Made by a program: the position numbers and the translations under genes
Notes under the pieces: generated by a model
What the model was told of the DNA's origin: nothing
What the model saw: the letters and a program-made list of their open reading frames with translations, nothing else
Databases searched by the model: none
NCBI RefSeq assembly: GCF_002272015.1
Contig: NZ_NPBY01000045.1
Span: 124,001 to 188,000 of the forward strand
From: Paenibacillus campinasensis
GTDB lineage: Bacteria > Bacillota > Bacilli > Paenibacillales > Paenibacillaceae
Reading direction: 5' to 3'
DNA length: 64,000 nt
Part shown: piece by piece, positions 8,259 to 16,445 of the stretch
Position numbering within the stretch: the first letter of the stretch is position 1
Layout: each line of letters opens with the position of its first letter

Positions 8259-9551
8259 ATGACTACGAACAAGAGGATTGCCAGCCCGAACGCGCTCTTC
8301 CGGCGCCGGCTTGTATCCCACTGGTCTTACCAGCGCACCAATATCGGCGCTGTTGTGGATTGGGTCATCATGCTGTACATACTCATTCCCGGGCTGCTGC
8401 TCGGGATCGGGCTTTATCGTGACTTTCTGACGAGGCCTCTTCCTGCTTGGATAGAGCTTATTCCGATCCAGGGGGCGGCAGCGGTCCTGCTGCTGCTGTT
8501 CTCCGGACGGCTGCTGCTGTTTATGGAAGAAGCGGATGTCCTGTTTCTGCGTCAACACCCTGCATGGTTGAAAGGCTTGATGATTCGGGGGATCATCTAC
8601 AGCCAGCTGGTGTCGACTTTAAGAGGAATGCTGCTGACGGCGCTTATTCTTCCCGTATTGATGGCAGCCTACGGACTGAGCATCGGGACGTTGATTTCTT
8701 TGCTGGCGCTTGCGGCCGTCTGTTCCTGGTGCACCAATGTTGCGTTCCGGATGATTGCCGTCAGCTATAAGGGCTGGAGGCACCGCCTGTGGGCTGGCAT
8801 CACCCGGATCGTCTCGCTGTGGGGATATATTCTGGTCGCGACGTGGGGCAGCGACCGGCCAGGGCTGATGTGGGGGGCGATGGCGATATTGGTGCCCGTT
8901 CTGCTCCTGCTCGTCCGGATGCGGGTAAGGCTTCGCGCCACCTTCCTGGCGGATGTCCGTGAAGATGCCAAGGTGCGGGTGCAGCTGACCGAAAAGCTGC
9001 TGACCCAGGCGGTCGGAAAACCGCCGAGTATACGCAGCAAGCCATGGCTGTTCCGAAAGTCAGGCAGACTGTATAGCAGAGGCGCGGATAAGCGGCTGGC
9101 CAGTGCAGGGATCAAGGCTTTGCTGCGAAATCCGGAAAGTCTGCTCATGTATATTCAGATTACGGCGCTTGGCATTCCGGCTATCTGGCTGCCTCCGCCT
9201 ATCATTAAGCTAATCGTGCTTGCTGCCCTGCTTCTGATGATGTCGTATTGGCTGAATACGAGCTGGGCGCGTTTTGCCAAATCGGACTTCGTGGCGGTGC
9301 TGCCATTCAGCAATGACCAGTTCCGGAGCGCTGGCAAACTGGCAGCAGGCACTCTCCTGGCAATTCCTGCTGCAGTGTATGGGGTTACAGCGGGCATGAC
9401 GATGTTCTCTCCAGTTCTGGGACTGCTGGCTGGACTTGTGCTTGCCGCCTTGTCGGTGTGGGTCGTTCCGAGTCTGACCGCTTGGCCGCTGTATAAGGAG
9501 GAGCGGGGAATCCAGTCAGTAAACAAAAGGGCAGCCGAAGCTAATGATTAG
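8259..9551 (+). CDS. ecsB: Ecs transporter membrane subunit EcsB
   Basis: Membrane partner of EcsA, 430 residues with roughly ten hydrophobic segments arranged in an N-terminal and a C-terminal group around a basic cytoplasmic stretch (residues about 215-290, rich in Arg/Lys). The N-terminus begins with the cytoplasmic RRRLVSHWSYQRTN and the first segment near residue 28. Identification rests on the pairing with an EcsA-like ATPase, length and topology. RBS GGGGGGAG. The stop codon lies inside the minus-strand terminator hairpin at 9529-9564, so the convergent genes share this end. Confidence 0.82.
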   Translation: MTTNKRIASPNALFRRRLVSHWSYQRTNIGAVVDWVIMLYILIPGLLLGIGLYRDFLTRPLPAWIELIPIQGAAAVLLLLFSGRLLLFMEEADVLFLRQHPAWLKGLMIRGIIYSQLVSTLRGMLLTALILPVLMAAYGLSIGTLISLLALAAVCSWCTNVAFRMIAVSYKGWRHRLWAGITRIVSLWGYILVATWGSDRPGLMWGAMAILVPVLLLLVRMRVRLRATFLADVREDAKVRVQLTEKLLTQAVGKPPSIRSKPWLFRKSGRLYSRGADKRLASAGIKALLRNPESLLMYIQITALGIPAIWLPPPIIKLIVLAALLLMMSYWLNTSWARFAKSDFVAVLPFSNDQFRSAGKLAAGTLLAIPAAVYGVTAGMTMFSPVLGLLAGLVLAALSVWVVPSLTAWPLYKEERGIQSVNKRAAEAND

Positions 9552-9564
9552 CGTTCGGCTGCCC
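9525..9564 (-). terminator. Terminator of the HI0933-type flavoprotein gene
   Basis: A long hairpin (GGGCAGCCGAA paired with TTCGGCTGCCC, continued by GCTAATGATTAGC) is followed on the minus strand by TTTTGTTT. It contains the last codons of ecsB. Confidence 0.85.
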
Positions 9565-9586
9565 TGAAGCGGCTTGACCTGCTGTA

Positions 9587-10861
9587 TCAGCGACTGCCCA
9601 CTGCCGCTTCAGCCGCGAATTTGCCGGCGGTGTAGCCGGTGGAGAATGCAGCTGTAATGTTATAACCACCGGTGTACCCGTGAATATCCATAATCTCCCC
9701 ACAGAAGAATAGTCCCGGCATCAGCTTGGATTCCATCGTTTTCGGCTGGATCTCTTTCAAGCTGACCCCGCCGCCAGTCACAAAAGCTTCCTTTAAAGAG
9801 CGCGTGCCCGAGGCGCGAAACATTAATTTTTTTACCGTGGCGGCCAGTGTGGTTATTGAGGCTTTGGACACGTGGCTGCATACGAGCTCCGCATCGACGG
9901 AGGCTTTGGACAGGATCAGGGGGATCAAGCGCTCCGGAAGCCATCCTTTCAGCACGTTTTTAAGACTCTTTCTGGGCTCTTCTTCCAGACGCTCTCTGAG
10001 CTCTGTCTCTACCTCGGCCTGCGATTGTTCAGGGAACAAGTCGATGGCCATATCGACATTCACCGTATCAAATTTCCGCTGTACCTGGCGTATGAACTGG
10101 CTGCAGCGCAGGGCGATGGGGCCCGATACGCCAAAATGCGTAAACAGCATATCCCCTTGATGGGCGATCACCTTTTTTCCTTTCGGGTTCCATACCGACA
10201 GTTCAACATTGCGCAAGGACAGCCCTTGAAGCTCCTTCGAAGCAATCCAAGGCTCTGTGGATACGATCGGGACCTCTGTTGGGTACAGCTCGGTAATGGT
10301 ATGCCCGGCCGCTTGCGCCCACGGATAACCGTCACCGGTAGAGCCGGTCTGCGGAACGGATTGTCCGCCTGTGGCGACAATGACGCACGCGGAGGACAGC
10401 ACTTCGCCGGATTTCAGCTCAATTCCTGCCGCGCGGCCATGCTCATACAGCACCCGGTTGACCGGGCTGAGGGTGCGAATGGCGGTTCCGAGCTCTTTCA
10501 CTTTGCCGATCAGGGCGTTCACGACGCTTGAAGCCTTGTCGGTCACCGGAAACATTCTTCCGTTGTCTTCCTCCTTGAGCGGAATGCCGAGTCCTTCGAA
10601 GAAGGCCATGATGTCCCGGTTATTCCAGTTCTGAAAAGCGCTATATAAAAATCTTCCGTTGCCCGGAATATTCGCAATCAGCTCATCCTCGTTCTTGGCG
10701 TTGGTGACGTTGCATCTTCCGCCGCCTGAAATGCCGAGCTTTCTCCCCAGCTTGTCCCCTTTATCTACAAGAAGCACAGAAGCGCCTCTTTCCGCCGCAG
10801 CGACACAGGCCATCAGCCCGGAGGGACCGCCGCCGACAACAATTACATCATAATCAGGCAT
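9587..10861 (-). CDS. HI0933/BaiN-family flavoprotein oxidoreductase
   Basis: A 424-residue FAD-dependent protein of the YhiN/HI0933 family. The dinucleotide-binding motif VVGGGPSGLMACVAA opens the protein, followed by GRKLGISGGGRCNVTN, the hallmark of the family. Near the C-terminus, FVTGGGVSLKEIQPKTMESK and GLFFCGEIMDIHGYTGGYN complete the FAD site. The physiological substrate is not known for most members; BaiN reduces bile-acid intermediates in gut clostridia but that cannot be assumed here. Single gene with AAAGGAG as ribosome binding site and its own terminator. Confidence 0.9.
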   Translation of the reverse strand: MPDYDVIVVGGGPSGLMACVAAAERGASVLLVDKGDKLGRKLGISGGGRCNVTNAKNEDELIANIPGNGRFLYSAFQNWNNRDIMAFFEGLGIPLKEEDNGRMFPVTDKASSVVNALIGKVKELGTAIRTLSPVNRVLYEHGRAAGIELKSGEVLSSACVIVATGGQSVPQTGSTGDGYPWAQAAGHTITELYPTEVPIVSTEPWIASKELQGLSLRNVELSVWNPKGKKVIAHQGDMLFTHFGVSGPIALRCSQFIRQVQRKFDTVNVDMAIDLFPEQSQAEVETELRERLEEEPRKSLKNVLKGWLPERLIPLILSKASVDAELVCSHVSKASITTLAATVKKLMFRASGTRSLKEAFVTGGGVSLKEIQPKTMESKLMPGLFFCGEIMDIHGYTGGYNITAAFSTGYTAGKFAAEAAVGSR

Positions 10862-11075
10862 GTTTGATAGTAGCTCCTTTAAGGGTATATATGTTCATCT
10901 ATTGTAACTCTATTATATCCACATGCGTATAACATTCCTACCTTCGGACAAGGATGGCCCACGACAGCGTTTTGTTATGCTCGACGACACCTCTGGAACA
11001 TATTGTATTCTCATGTCTCCTGTGTTTTAATCAAAAATAACTGAGGGCATTGACCAATTGAGGTGATGACGCATT

Positions 11076-12815
11076 GTGCTAGGTCTGTTGAAAGATATTA
11101 TGCTGCAAGTTCTGCTATCCGCCATTTTGATCTTTCAGGTCCCGCTCCTCCTAGACAGACAATGGAAAAGTCTGAACAGGCATAAAGAGAAGGATATGGA
11201 TTTCTTCCGTTATCGCAAACATTTTGTCATCACATGCGGAGTCAGCATGCTGCTATGCATTCTGATTTCCTCGATGAATGAGTTTTACGTGCCTCTGAAT
11301 TTGGGGATCGTTCCTTTGTTTATCGGTATTTTATACGGCAGCAGAAGGGATGGAATTGTGCTTGCTGCCACCTATATTATGCTTCTGGCATGGATCGGCG
11401 AATTCTCGTACATTCTGATCCCGCTGCTTGCGGTCTGGATCGCTTATCCCTTCCTCCCATGGTACTCAGCACATTTCAGCAAAGGCTCCAAGATGGAGAA
11501 GGTCGGCTGGTTATGGAGCGGACTCATACCGGCCATGCTGATTATTATTGCTTCCCGTGTGATGGATGGCAAGATCAACAACTATCATCTGGACCCCGAT
11601 GAGCTGCTGGCTATGATTCTGTATGTTTTGACCGGTATTTTTCTCGCCGGATTTATCGTGTATGGGATTGAGACTACGCAAGAACGGCTGATATACACCC
11701 GTTATTATACGATGCAGCAATCGCGCGATGGACTGCAAAAATTACTGGAGATGGTGCCGCTGGGGATGGTTACGGTGGATCGCCAGGGTGGCGTCATTGC
11801 GTCCAACCAGCTGTTCATGGCTAACCTGAAGTCGATCTTCCCGCATCTGACATCCCGTGATCTTGCAGCGGAGCCGCTGATTGACGTGCTGGAGCAAACG
11901 CATGAAAAAGAATACATACATTCCAAATTTCATAACGCTCTCCTCGGGGAAGAAACGAATGGAGAGATCGTTCGCTGCGGCTCCAGAGTATATTCCGTCA
12001 GTGTGTTCCCGTTTCGCCGGTTATATCAGGAGGAGGTCACCGAAGTGGTTGGCATCCTTCACGACATGACGGAGCTCGAACGCATGCGGACAGAGTTCCG
12101 CAATGCCGAGCGGCTCAGCCTGGTCGGGCAGATGGCGGCCAGCATCACGCATGAAATCCGCAATCCGATGGCCGTTGTCCGCGGTTTCCTGCAGCTGATG
12201 AAGGAGAAGAGTCCGGATGAGCTGGATCATTATTACCGGATCGTCATGGAGGAGCTTGACCGGGCCAACGGCATCATTAACGACTTTCTGTCCCTGGCCC
12301 AGAACCGTGATCAGGAGAAAGAGGATTGTCATCTCCATGACATTATTCAAGAGCTTAGCCCGCTGCTGTGGGCCGATGCGAACTTGCGCGGACAGAGCAT
12401 TGAGCTGAAGCTGGCGACAGCGGTGCCAAACATGCAGCTCAATCCGAAGGAAATCAAGCAGCTGATCTTGAATCTGTGCCGCAACGGCATGGAAGCGATG
12501 AAGGAAAAAGGTGTGCTCACGATTGAAACGAAGCGTTCCGAGGATGACGTGGAACTGTACATTATCGATACGGGAATCGGCATCCCGGAAGAAGAGCGCG
12601 GGCGATTGTTTGAGCCATTCTTCACGACCAAGAGCAAAGGGACTGGTCTCGGTCTGGCACTATGCCTTAGCATTGTACAGCGGCATAACGGCACGATTGC
12701 CGTAGATTCGGAGGAAGGGAAGGGGACGGTCTTCAAGATCAGACTGCCGCTTCGCGCCTATGCCCAGTCTGTTCTTCCGTCTTCAAGTGCTGCATCGGCT
12801 GCTTCCGCCGAATAA
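11076..12815 (+). CDS. Membrane sensor histidine kinase, KinB-like, with PAS domain
   Basis: Orphan kinase of 579 residues. Six hydrophobic segments lie in residues 1-200, then a PAS domain (about 215-335), a phosphoacceptor helix with His359 in SITHEIRNPM, and an HATPase domain with N box (LILNLCRNGMEAM), G1 box DTGIGIP, F box LFEPFFTTK and G2 box GTGLGLAL. The architecture matches sporulation kinase KinB and related Paenibacillus kinases, so it may feed the Spo0 phosphorelay; no response regulator gene is adjacent, which agrees. Start GTG 11076 behind GAGGTGA. Assignment as a Spo0F kinase is inference. Confidence 0.88.
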   Translation: MLGLLKDIMLQVLLSAILIFQVPLLLDRQWKSLNRHKEKDMDFFRYRKHFVITCGVSMLLCILISSMNEFYVPLNLGIVPLFIGILYGSRRDGIVLAATYIMLLAWIGEFSYILIPLLAVWIAYPFLPWYSAHFSKGSKMEKVGWLWSGLIPAMLIIIASRVMDGKINNYHLDPDELLAMILYVLTGIFLAGFIVYGIETTQERLIYTRYYTMQQSRDGLQKLLEMVPLGMVTVDRQGGVIASNQLFMANLKSIFPHLTSRDLAAEPLIDVLEQTHEKEYIHSKFHNALLGEETNGEIVRCGSRVYSVSVFPFRRLYQEEVTEVVGILHDMTELERMRTEFRNAERLSLVGQMAASITHEIRNPMAVVRGFLQLMKEKSPDELDHYYRIVMEELDRANGIINDFLSLAQNRDQEKEDCHLHDIIQELSPLLWADANLRGQSIELKLATAVPNMQLNPKEIKQLILNLCRNGMEAMKEKGVLTIETKRSEDDVELYIIDTGIGIPEEERGRLFEPFFTTKSKGTGLGLALCLSIVQRHNGTIAVDSEEGKGTVFKIRLPLRAYAQSVLPSSSAASAASAE

Positions 12816-12875
12816 GCTGCTTCTGGAGAAGACATAATATAGTGGAGTTTTACTTGAAAAGGAGGCCACTATCGG

Positions 12876-12989
12876 ATGAGCAAAAACGATTCCAAGCAGC
12901 AGGAGCAGCAAAAGCGGGACAATACACAGCGTCGCGGCGAACCGATCGCCGACAAGAAGAAGGACGGCGTGAACTATCCGGCTACCTAG
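12876..12989 (+). CDS. Small hydrophilic protein of 37 residues, unknown
   Basis: ATG 12876 is preceded by AAAAGGAGG at good spacing, and a strong terminator begins 15 bases after the stop, so this is a real monocistronic or last gene. The product is almost wholly polar (many Lys, Gln, Asp, Arg), has no hydrophobic segment and no Cys, and ends DGVNYPAT. I do not recognise it; such peptides in spore formers are sometimes small spore or nucleic-acid binding proteins, but nothing here shows that. Confidence 0.7.
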   Translation: MSKNDSKQQEQQKRDNTQRRGEPIADKKKDGVNYPAT

Positions 12990-13004
12990 ACTCCGGGATG
13001 ACGG

Positions 13005-13045
13005 GCGAGCGGTATTGCGACGGAGCAGATACCGCTCGCTTTTTT
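13005..13045 (+). terminator. Strong rho-independent terminator
   Basis: Eleven perfect pairs (GCGAGCGGTAT / ATACCGCTCGC) and TTTTTT follow the 37-residue gene. Confidence 0.92.
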
Positions 13046-13201
13046 ATAATGTCGATAGAGGCGGAGCCGGGTCTATTCCGTAGGCCAAGGGGCACTAGAG
13101 TCCTCCTTGTTTTCGGCTTTATGAAACATTCATCATGGCCCCAAGTACGCATTGCCAGGCCTGCCCCGATCAAAAGGCGCTCCTTCCCGGCTTGTTATTC
13201 C

Positions 13202-13229
13202 TTGCTTTCATATTGTGTGATTGTATAAT
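13202..13229 (+). promoter_or_regulatory. Promoter of the bacilliredoxin gene
   Basis: TTGCTT at 13202-13207 and TATAAT at 13224-13229 with 16 bases between; transcript would start about 55 bases before the ATG. Confidence 0.5.
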
Positions 13230-13291
13230 ATAGATAGCGAACAGCTGTTATACATTGAACAATCTTGTTTATATAAGGAGTGAAAGCAGTT

Positions 13292-13726
13292 ATGGGTATG
13301 TCTTTTGATCGATATATGCGCGATATGGTTCAACCGATGAGGGATGAACTGACCCGTCTGGGGATCCAGGAGCTGACCACACCTGAAGAGGTGGAACAAT
13401 CGCTTCCGAATGCTAAAGGCACGGCGCTTGTCGTGGTCAATTCCGTATGCGGATGTGCAGCAGGTCAAGCGCGTCCGGGAGTCGCTCTCGCGCTGGAGAG
13501 CACGGTGAAGCCGGATCACCTATATACCGTATTTGCCGGACAGGACAAGGAAGCAACGGCGAAAGCCCGTGAATATTTCGCTCCATATCCGCCATCTTCT
13601 CCTTCAATTGCGCTTTTGAAGGATGGGGAGCTGGTACATTTTATCGAGCGCCATCAGGTTGAGAACCGCTCGGCAGAAGAGATTGCGGCGGATCTTGTGG
13701 ACGCGTTCGAGCGTTATTGCCAGTAA
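13292..13726 (+). CDS. Bacilliredoxin, BrxA/BrxB (YphP/YqiW) family
   Basis: Thiol-disulfide protein that removes bacillithiol from S-bacillithiolated proteins after oxidative stress in the cytoplasm. The active-site motif CGC is seen in VVVNSVCGCAAGQARPG, as in the YphP/YqiW family (CxC). Product 144 residues, the length of Bacillus YphP. ATG 13292 is chosen because AAGGAG lies 11 bases upstream; an in-frame GTG four codons earlier sits on the ribosome binding site itself. Monocistronic between a promoter and a hairpin. Its presence implies that the organism makes bacillithiol. Confidence 0.92.
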   Translation: MGMSFDRYMRDMVQPMRDELTRLGIQELTTPEEVEQSLPNAKGTALVVVNSVCGCAAGQARPGVALALESTVKPDHLYTVFAGQDKEATAKAREYFAPYPPSSPSIALLKDGELVHFIERHQVENRSAEEIAADLVDAFERYCQ

Positions 13727-13744
13727 TTCGGCAGCATTTTGCAA

Positions 13745-13790
13745 GGCCCCGATGCATTCGGCATATCCGATGCCTGCGGGGCTTTCTCAT
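13745..13790 (+). terminator. Probable terminator of the bacilliredoxin gene
   Basis: GGCCCCG pairs with CGGGGCT, with inner pairs CGGCAT/ATGCC; the tail TTTCTCATTTATT is T-rich but interrupted. Confidence 0.65.
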
Positions 13791-13815
13791 TTATTCTCGA
13801 AGGGAGTCGTGAGGG

Positions 13816-14625
13816 ATGAGCCTACAAGAACAAATCATCGCTGAGCTGGGTGTCAAGCCCGCTATTAACGTGGAGGAAGAGGTCCGCAAGCGGGTAGATT
13901 TTCTGAAATCTTATGTGAAGAATGCCGGTGCATCCGGTCTGCTGATCGCGATCAGCGGCGGGATCGATAGCGCGGTTACAGCGGGTCTGTGCAAGCGTGC
14001 AACGGACGAGCTTACTCAGGAGGGCAATCAGGAGTACAAGACGCTTGGCGTATTCCAGCCGTATGGCGAACAGGCCGATATTGCAGACAGCTATGCGGTG
14101 GCCAAAGCATTCGATCTGAAGTATACCGTGGAGACGAATATCGAGGAAGCGGTGAATGAGATCGCGCTTGAGGTTGAGCATAGTCTCAAGAACATCGGTG
14201 TGAATCAGCATATCAGCATCCCTGGCAAAGGCAATGTCAAGGCTCGTGTGCGCATGGTGATGCAGTATGCCCTGGCATTTGAGCAGAATCTGCTCGTTGT
14301 CGGTACAGACCATGCCTCCGAAGCAATCACGGGCTTCTATACCAAGTGGGGCGACGGCGCAGTGGACATTACTCCTCTCACATCGCTGAACAAGCGCCAG
14401 GTGCGGCAGCTGGCCTCTTATTTGGGCGTGCCTCAATCGATCCTGGACAAAGCCCCTTCGGCAGGGCTCTGGGAAGGGCAGACCGACGAGAAGGAGCTGG
14501 GCATCAGCTATGATGACAACAGCGATTATCTTGAAGGCAAAACGATCCGTCCAGAGGTTCAGGAGAAACTGGAACGCATGTATGTGAAGACGGCTCACAA
14601 ACGGAACCAGATCCCCGGGATTTAA
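13816..14625 (+). CDS. nadE: NH3-dependent NAD+ synthetase NadE
   Basis: Last step of NAD synthesis: amidates nicotinate adenine dinucleotide with ammonia and ATP. The pyrophosphatase loop ISGGIDSAVTAGL is near residue 46; GTDHASEAITGFYTKWGDG and DKAPSAGLWEGQTDE are conserved substrate-binding stretches. The length (269) is that of the short ammonia-dependent form, with no glutaminase domain. Single gene with its own terminator. RBS GAGGG 7 bases before the ATG. Confidence 0.96.
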   Translation: MSLQEQIIAELGVKPAINVEEEVRKRVDFLKSYVKNAGASGLLIAISGGIDSAVTAGLCKRATDELTQEGNQEYKTLGVFQPYGEQADIADSYAVAKAFDLKYTVETNIEEAVNEIALEVEHSLKNIGVNQHISIPGKGNVKARVRMVMQYALAFEQNLLVVGTDHASEAITGFYTKWGDGAVDITPLTSLNKRQVRQLASYLGVPQSILDKAPSAGLWEGQTDEKELGISYDDNSDYLEGKTIRPEVQEKLERMYVKTAHKRNQIPGI

Positions 14626-14654
14626 TCCCGATCCGTTACATAAACAGGAACGAC

Positions 14655-14698
14655 AGGCATCTTTTAAGTCTCATTATAGGCTTAAGAGATGCCTTTTT
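14655..14698 (+). terminator. Terminator of nadE
   Basis: AGGCATCTTTTAAG pairs with CTTAAGAGATGCCT (one G-T wobble-type mismatch), followed by TTTTT. Confidence 0.9.
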
Positions 14699-14731
14699 CG
14701 CTGCCCAGGCTCGCGTTAAGCGGGCTTGGAC

Positions 14732-14740
14732 TGATACAAT
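14732..14740 (+). promoter_or_regulatory. Extended -10 promoter for acpS-mutY
   Basis: TGATACAAT forms a TGn-extended -10 box; no clear -35 is present. The transcript would start about 60 bases before the acpS GTG. Confidence 0.4.
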
Positions 14741-14807
14741 AGAGAAGATGTTTTTTATTTTCCCAAACGACATATTGGCATATTGGAGAAGAAGGGGAGT
14801 AGATCTC

Positions 14808-15206
14808 GTGATATACGGAATCGGCCATGACGTCCTGGAAATCGGGCGAATGGAGATTTTGCTGACCGGACCGCACGGTCAAAAATTTATAGAGCGTGTG
14901 CTTACCGAGGCGGAGCGGGTGATCGCAGAGAGGAAGGGCGCCAAGCGTACGGAATTCGTGGCCGGGCGCTTCGCGGCAAAGGAAGCGATATCCAAGTCGT
15001 TCGGCTGCGGTATCGGCAAGCTGATCGGCTTTCTCGATATGGAAATATTGCCGGATGCCTGCGGTAAACCGGTGGTTACTTTGTCGCCGGATGCATGGGC
15101 GAGGCTCGGCTTGGGCTCTCCCCAGGGCTACACGATTCATCTCAGCATCTCCCATCAGCCCGAGCTGGCCTCCGCTTTTGCCGTTGTCGAAAAGAATGTG
15201 GGATAG
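14808..15206 (+). CDS. acpS: Holo-[acyl-carrier-protein] synthase AcpS
   Basis: Transfers 4'-phosphopantetheine from CoA to acyl carrier protein. Conserved motifs are IYGIGHDVLEIGRM at the start (metal-binding Asp), GRFAAKEAISKSFG (catalytic Glu/Lys) and HLSISHQPELASAFAVVE at the end. GTG 14808, 8 bases behind AGAAGGGGAG, gives 132 residues, a normal length; the frame is open for 20 more codons upstream but without a binding site. mutY follows after 27 bases. Confidence 0.93.
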   Translation: MIYGIGHDVLEIGRMEILLTGPHGQKFIERVLTEAERVIAERKGAKRTEFVAGRFAAKEAISKSFGCGIGKLIGFLDMEILPDACGKPVVTLSPDAWARLGLGSPQGYTIHLSISHQPELASAFAVVEKNVG

Positions 15207-15233
15207 TTCAATGAAGGAGAACCGCTATTAAAT

Positions 15234-16382
15234 ATGTACAATACAGAACATAAACGATATTTCAGCCACGAGCTGCTTGACTGGTACGACAGAAACAAAC
15301 GTGATTTGCCTTGGAGACGCCACCGGGACCCTTACTATATATGGGTGTCGGAGATTATGCTGCAGCAGACCCGGGTGGATACGGTCATTCCATATTTCCA
15401 GCGTTTTATTGAGCGCTTCCCGACGATTGAAGCGCTGGCTGATGCCCCCGAGGATGAGGTGCTCAAATGCTGGGAGGGGCTCGGCTATTATTCGCGTGCC
15501 CGCAATTTGCAGCAGGCTGCCCGTCAGGTCAAGGAGCAGTATGGCGGCATGATGCCAAGCGGCAAGGATGAGGTGGCCGGCCTCAAAGGAGTTGGTCCGT
15601 ATACAGCGGGTGCGATCCGCAGCATTGCCTTCAATATTCCGGCCCCTGCGGTCGATGGAAACGTCATGCGGGTGCTGTCCCGATACTTTCTGATCGAAGA
15701 GGATATTATGAAGGTTCGGACCCGGACGCATATGGAGGAGCTGGTCATGACGCTCATTCCGGAGGGCCGGGCCTCTGATTTCAGTCAGGCGCTGATGGAG
15801 CTGGGTGCGCTGGTGTGCACACCGAAGTCGCCTAAATGCCTGACGTGTCCGGTCATGCATCACTGTGCGGCCAGATTCGAGGGGAAGGAAGAACAGCTGC
15901 CGATCAAGACGAAGGCGAAGCCGCCAAGACCAGAGTATCGGTTGACGGCGATTGTCGAAGGGAGTGGCCAGCATCAGGGCAAGATCCTGGTCCGCAGGCG
16001 TCCTGCAACCGGCCTTCTGGCCGGGATGTGGGAGCTGCCGCATGTGACGGTATCGGCTGATGGCAGCGCGAATCTGGCGTCATTGCCGGAAGAGGCCGCT
16101 ATGGAACGCCTGACAGGCGCGCTGCGGGAAGAGGGCATTCCTGCCACTGCGGCCAGCTATTTCATGGATGCAGAGCATGTCTTTAGCCATATCCGCTGGC
16201 ATATGCGGGTGTACCGCTGCCAATATCAGGAGCTGCCCTCCGCTGAAGCTTGGGTCGCCGAGACGGCAGCCGCTTATGAGGCACCAGAAGCGCAATATCA
16301 ATGGATCGATGCGCAGGACATGGAGCGCTATGCGTTTCCTAATGTATTTATCCGCATTTTAGGCGCATATTTTGCATCCTAG
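15234..16382 (+). CDS. mutY: A/G-specific adenine glycosylase MutY
   Basis: Removes adenine mispaired with 8-oxoguanine. The helix-hairpin-helix is GLKGVGPYTAGAIRSIAF, followed by the catalytic Asp in PAVDGNVMRV; the catalytic Glu is in SEIMLQQTRVDTVI. The iron-sulfur loop has four Cys with spacing C-x6-C-x2-C-x5-C (VCTPKSPKCLTCPVMHHC). The last 150 residues form the Nudix-like 8-oxoG recognition domain (GMWELPHV). Total 382 residues, usual for the family. Co-transcribed with acpS. Confidence 0.96.
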   Translation: MYNTEHKRYFSHELLDWYDRNKRDLPWRRHRDPYYIWVSEIMLQQTRVDTVIPYFQRFIERFPTIEALADAPEDEVLKCWEGLGYYSRARNLQQAARQVKEQYGGMMPSGKDEVAGLKGVGPYTAGAIRSIAFNIPAPAVDGNVMRVLSRYFLIEEDIMKVRTRTHMEELVMTLIPEGRASDFSQALMELGALVCTPKSPKCLTCPVMHHCAARFEGKEEQLPIKTKAKPPRPEYRLTAIVEGSGQHQGKILVRRRPATGLLAGMWELPHVTVSADGSANLASLPEEAAMERLTGALREEGIPATAASYFMDAEHVFSHIRWHMRVYRCQYQELPSAEAWVAETAAAYEAPEAQYQWIDAQDMERYAFPNVFIRILGAYFAS

Positions 16383-16445
16383 ACGGACCGAGGGCCAAGG
16401 TGCACTCGTCTGTTTGGACTTAGAGGGACATAGGGGGAATAAGCA

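Noticed and set aside
12843..13228. 128-codon frame spanning the 37-residue gene and its terminator
   Set aside because: It would translate straight through a perfect terminator; the short frame has the correctly spaced binding site.
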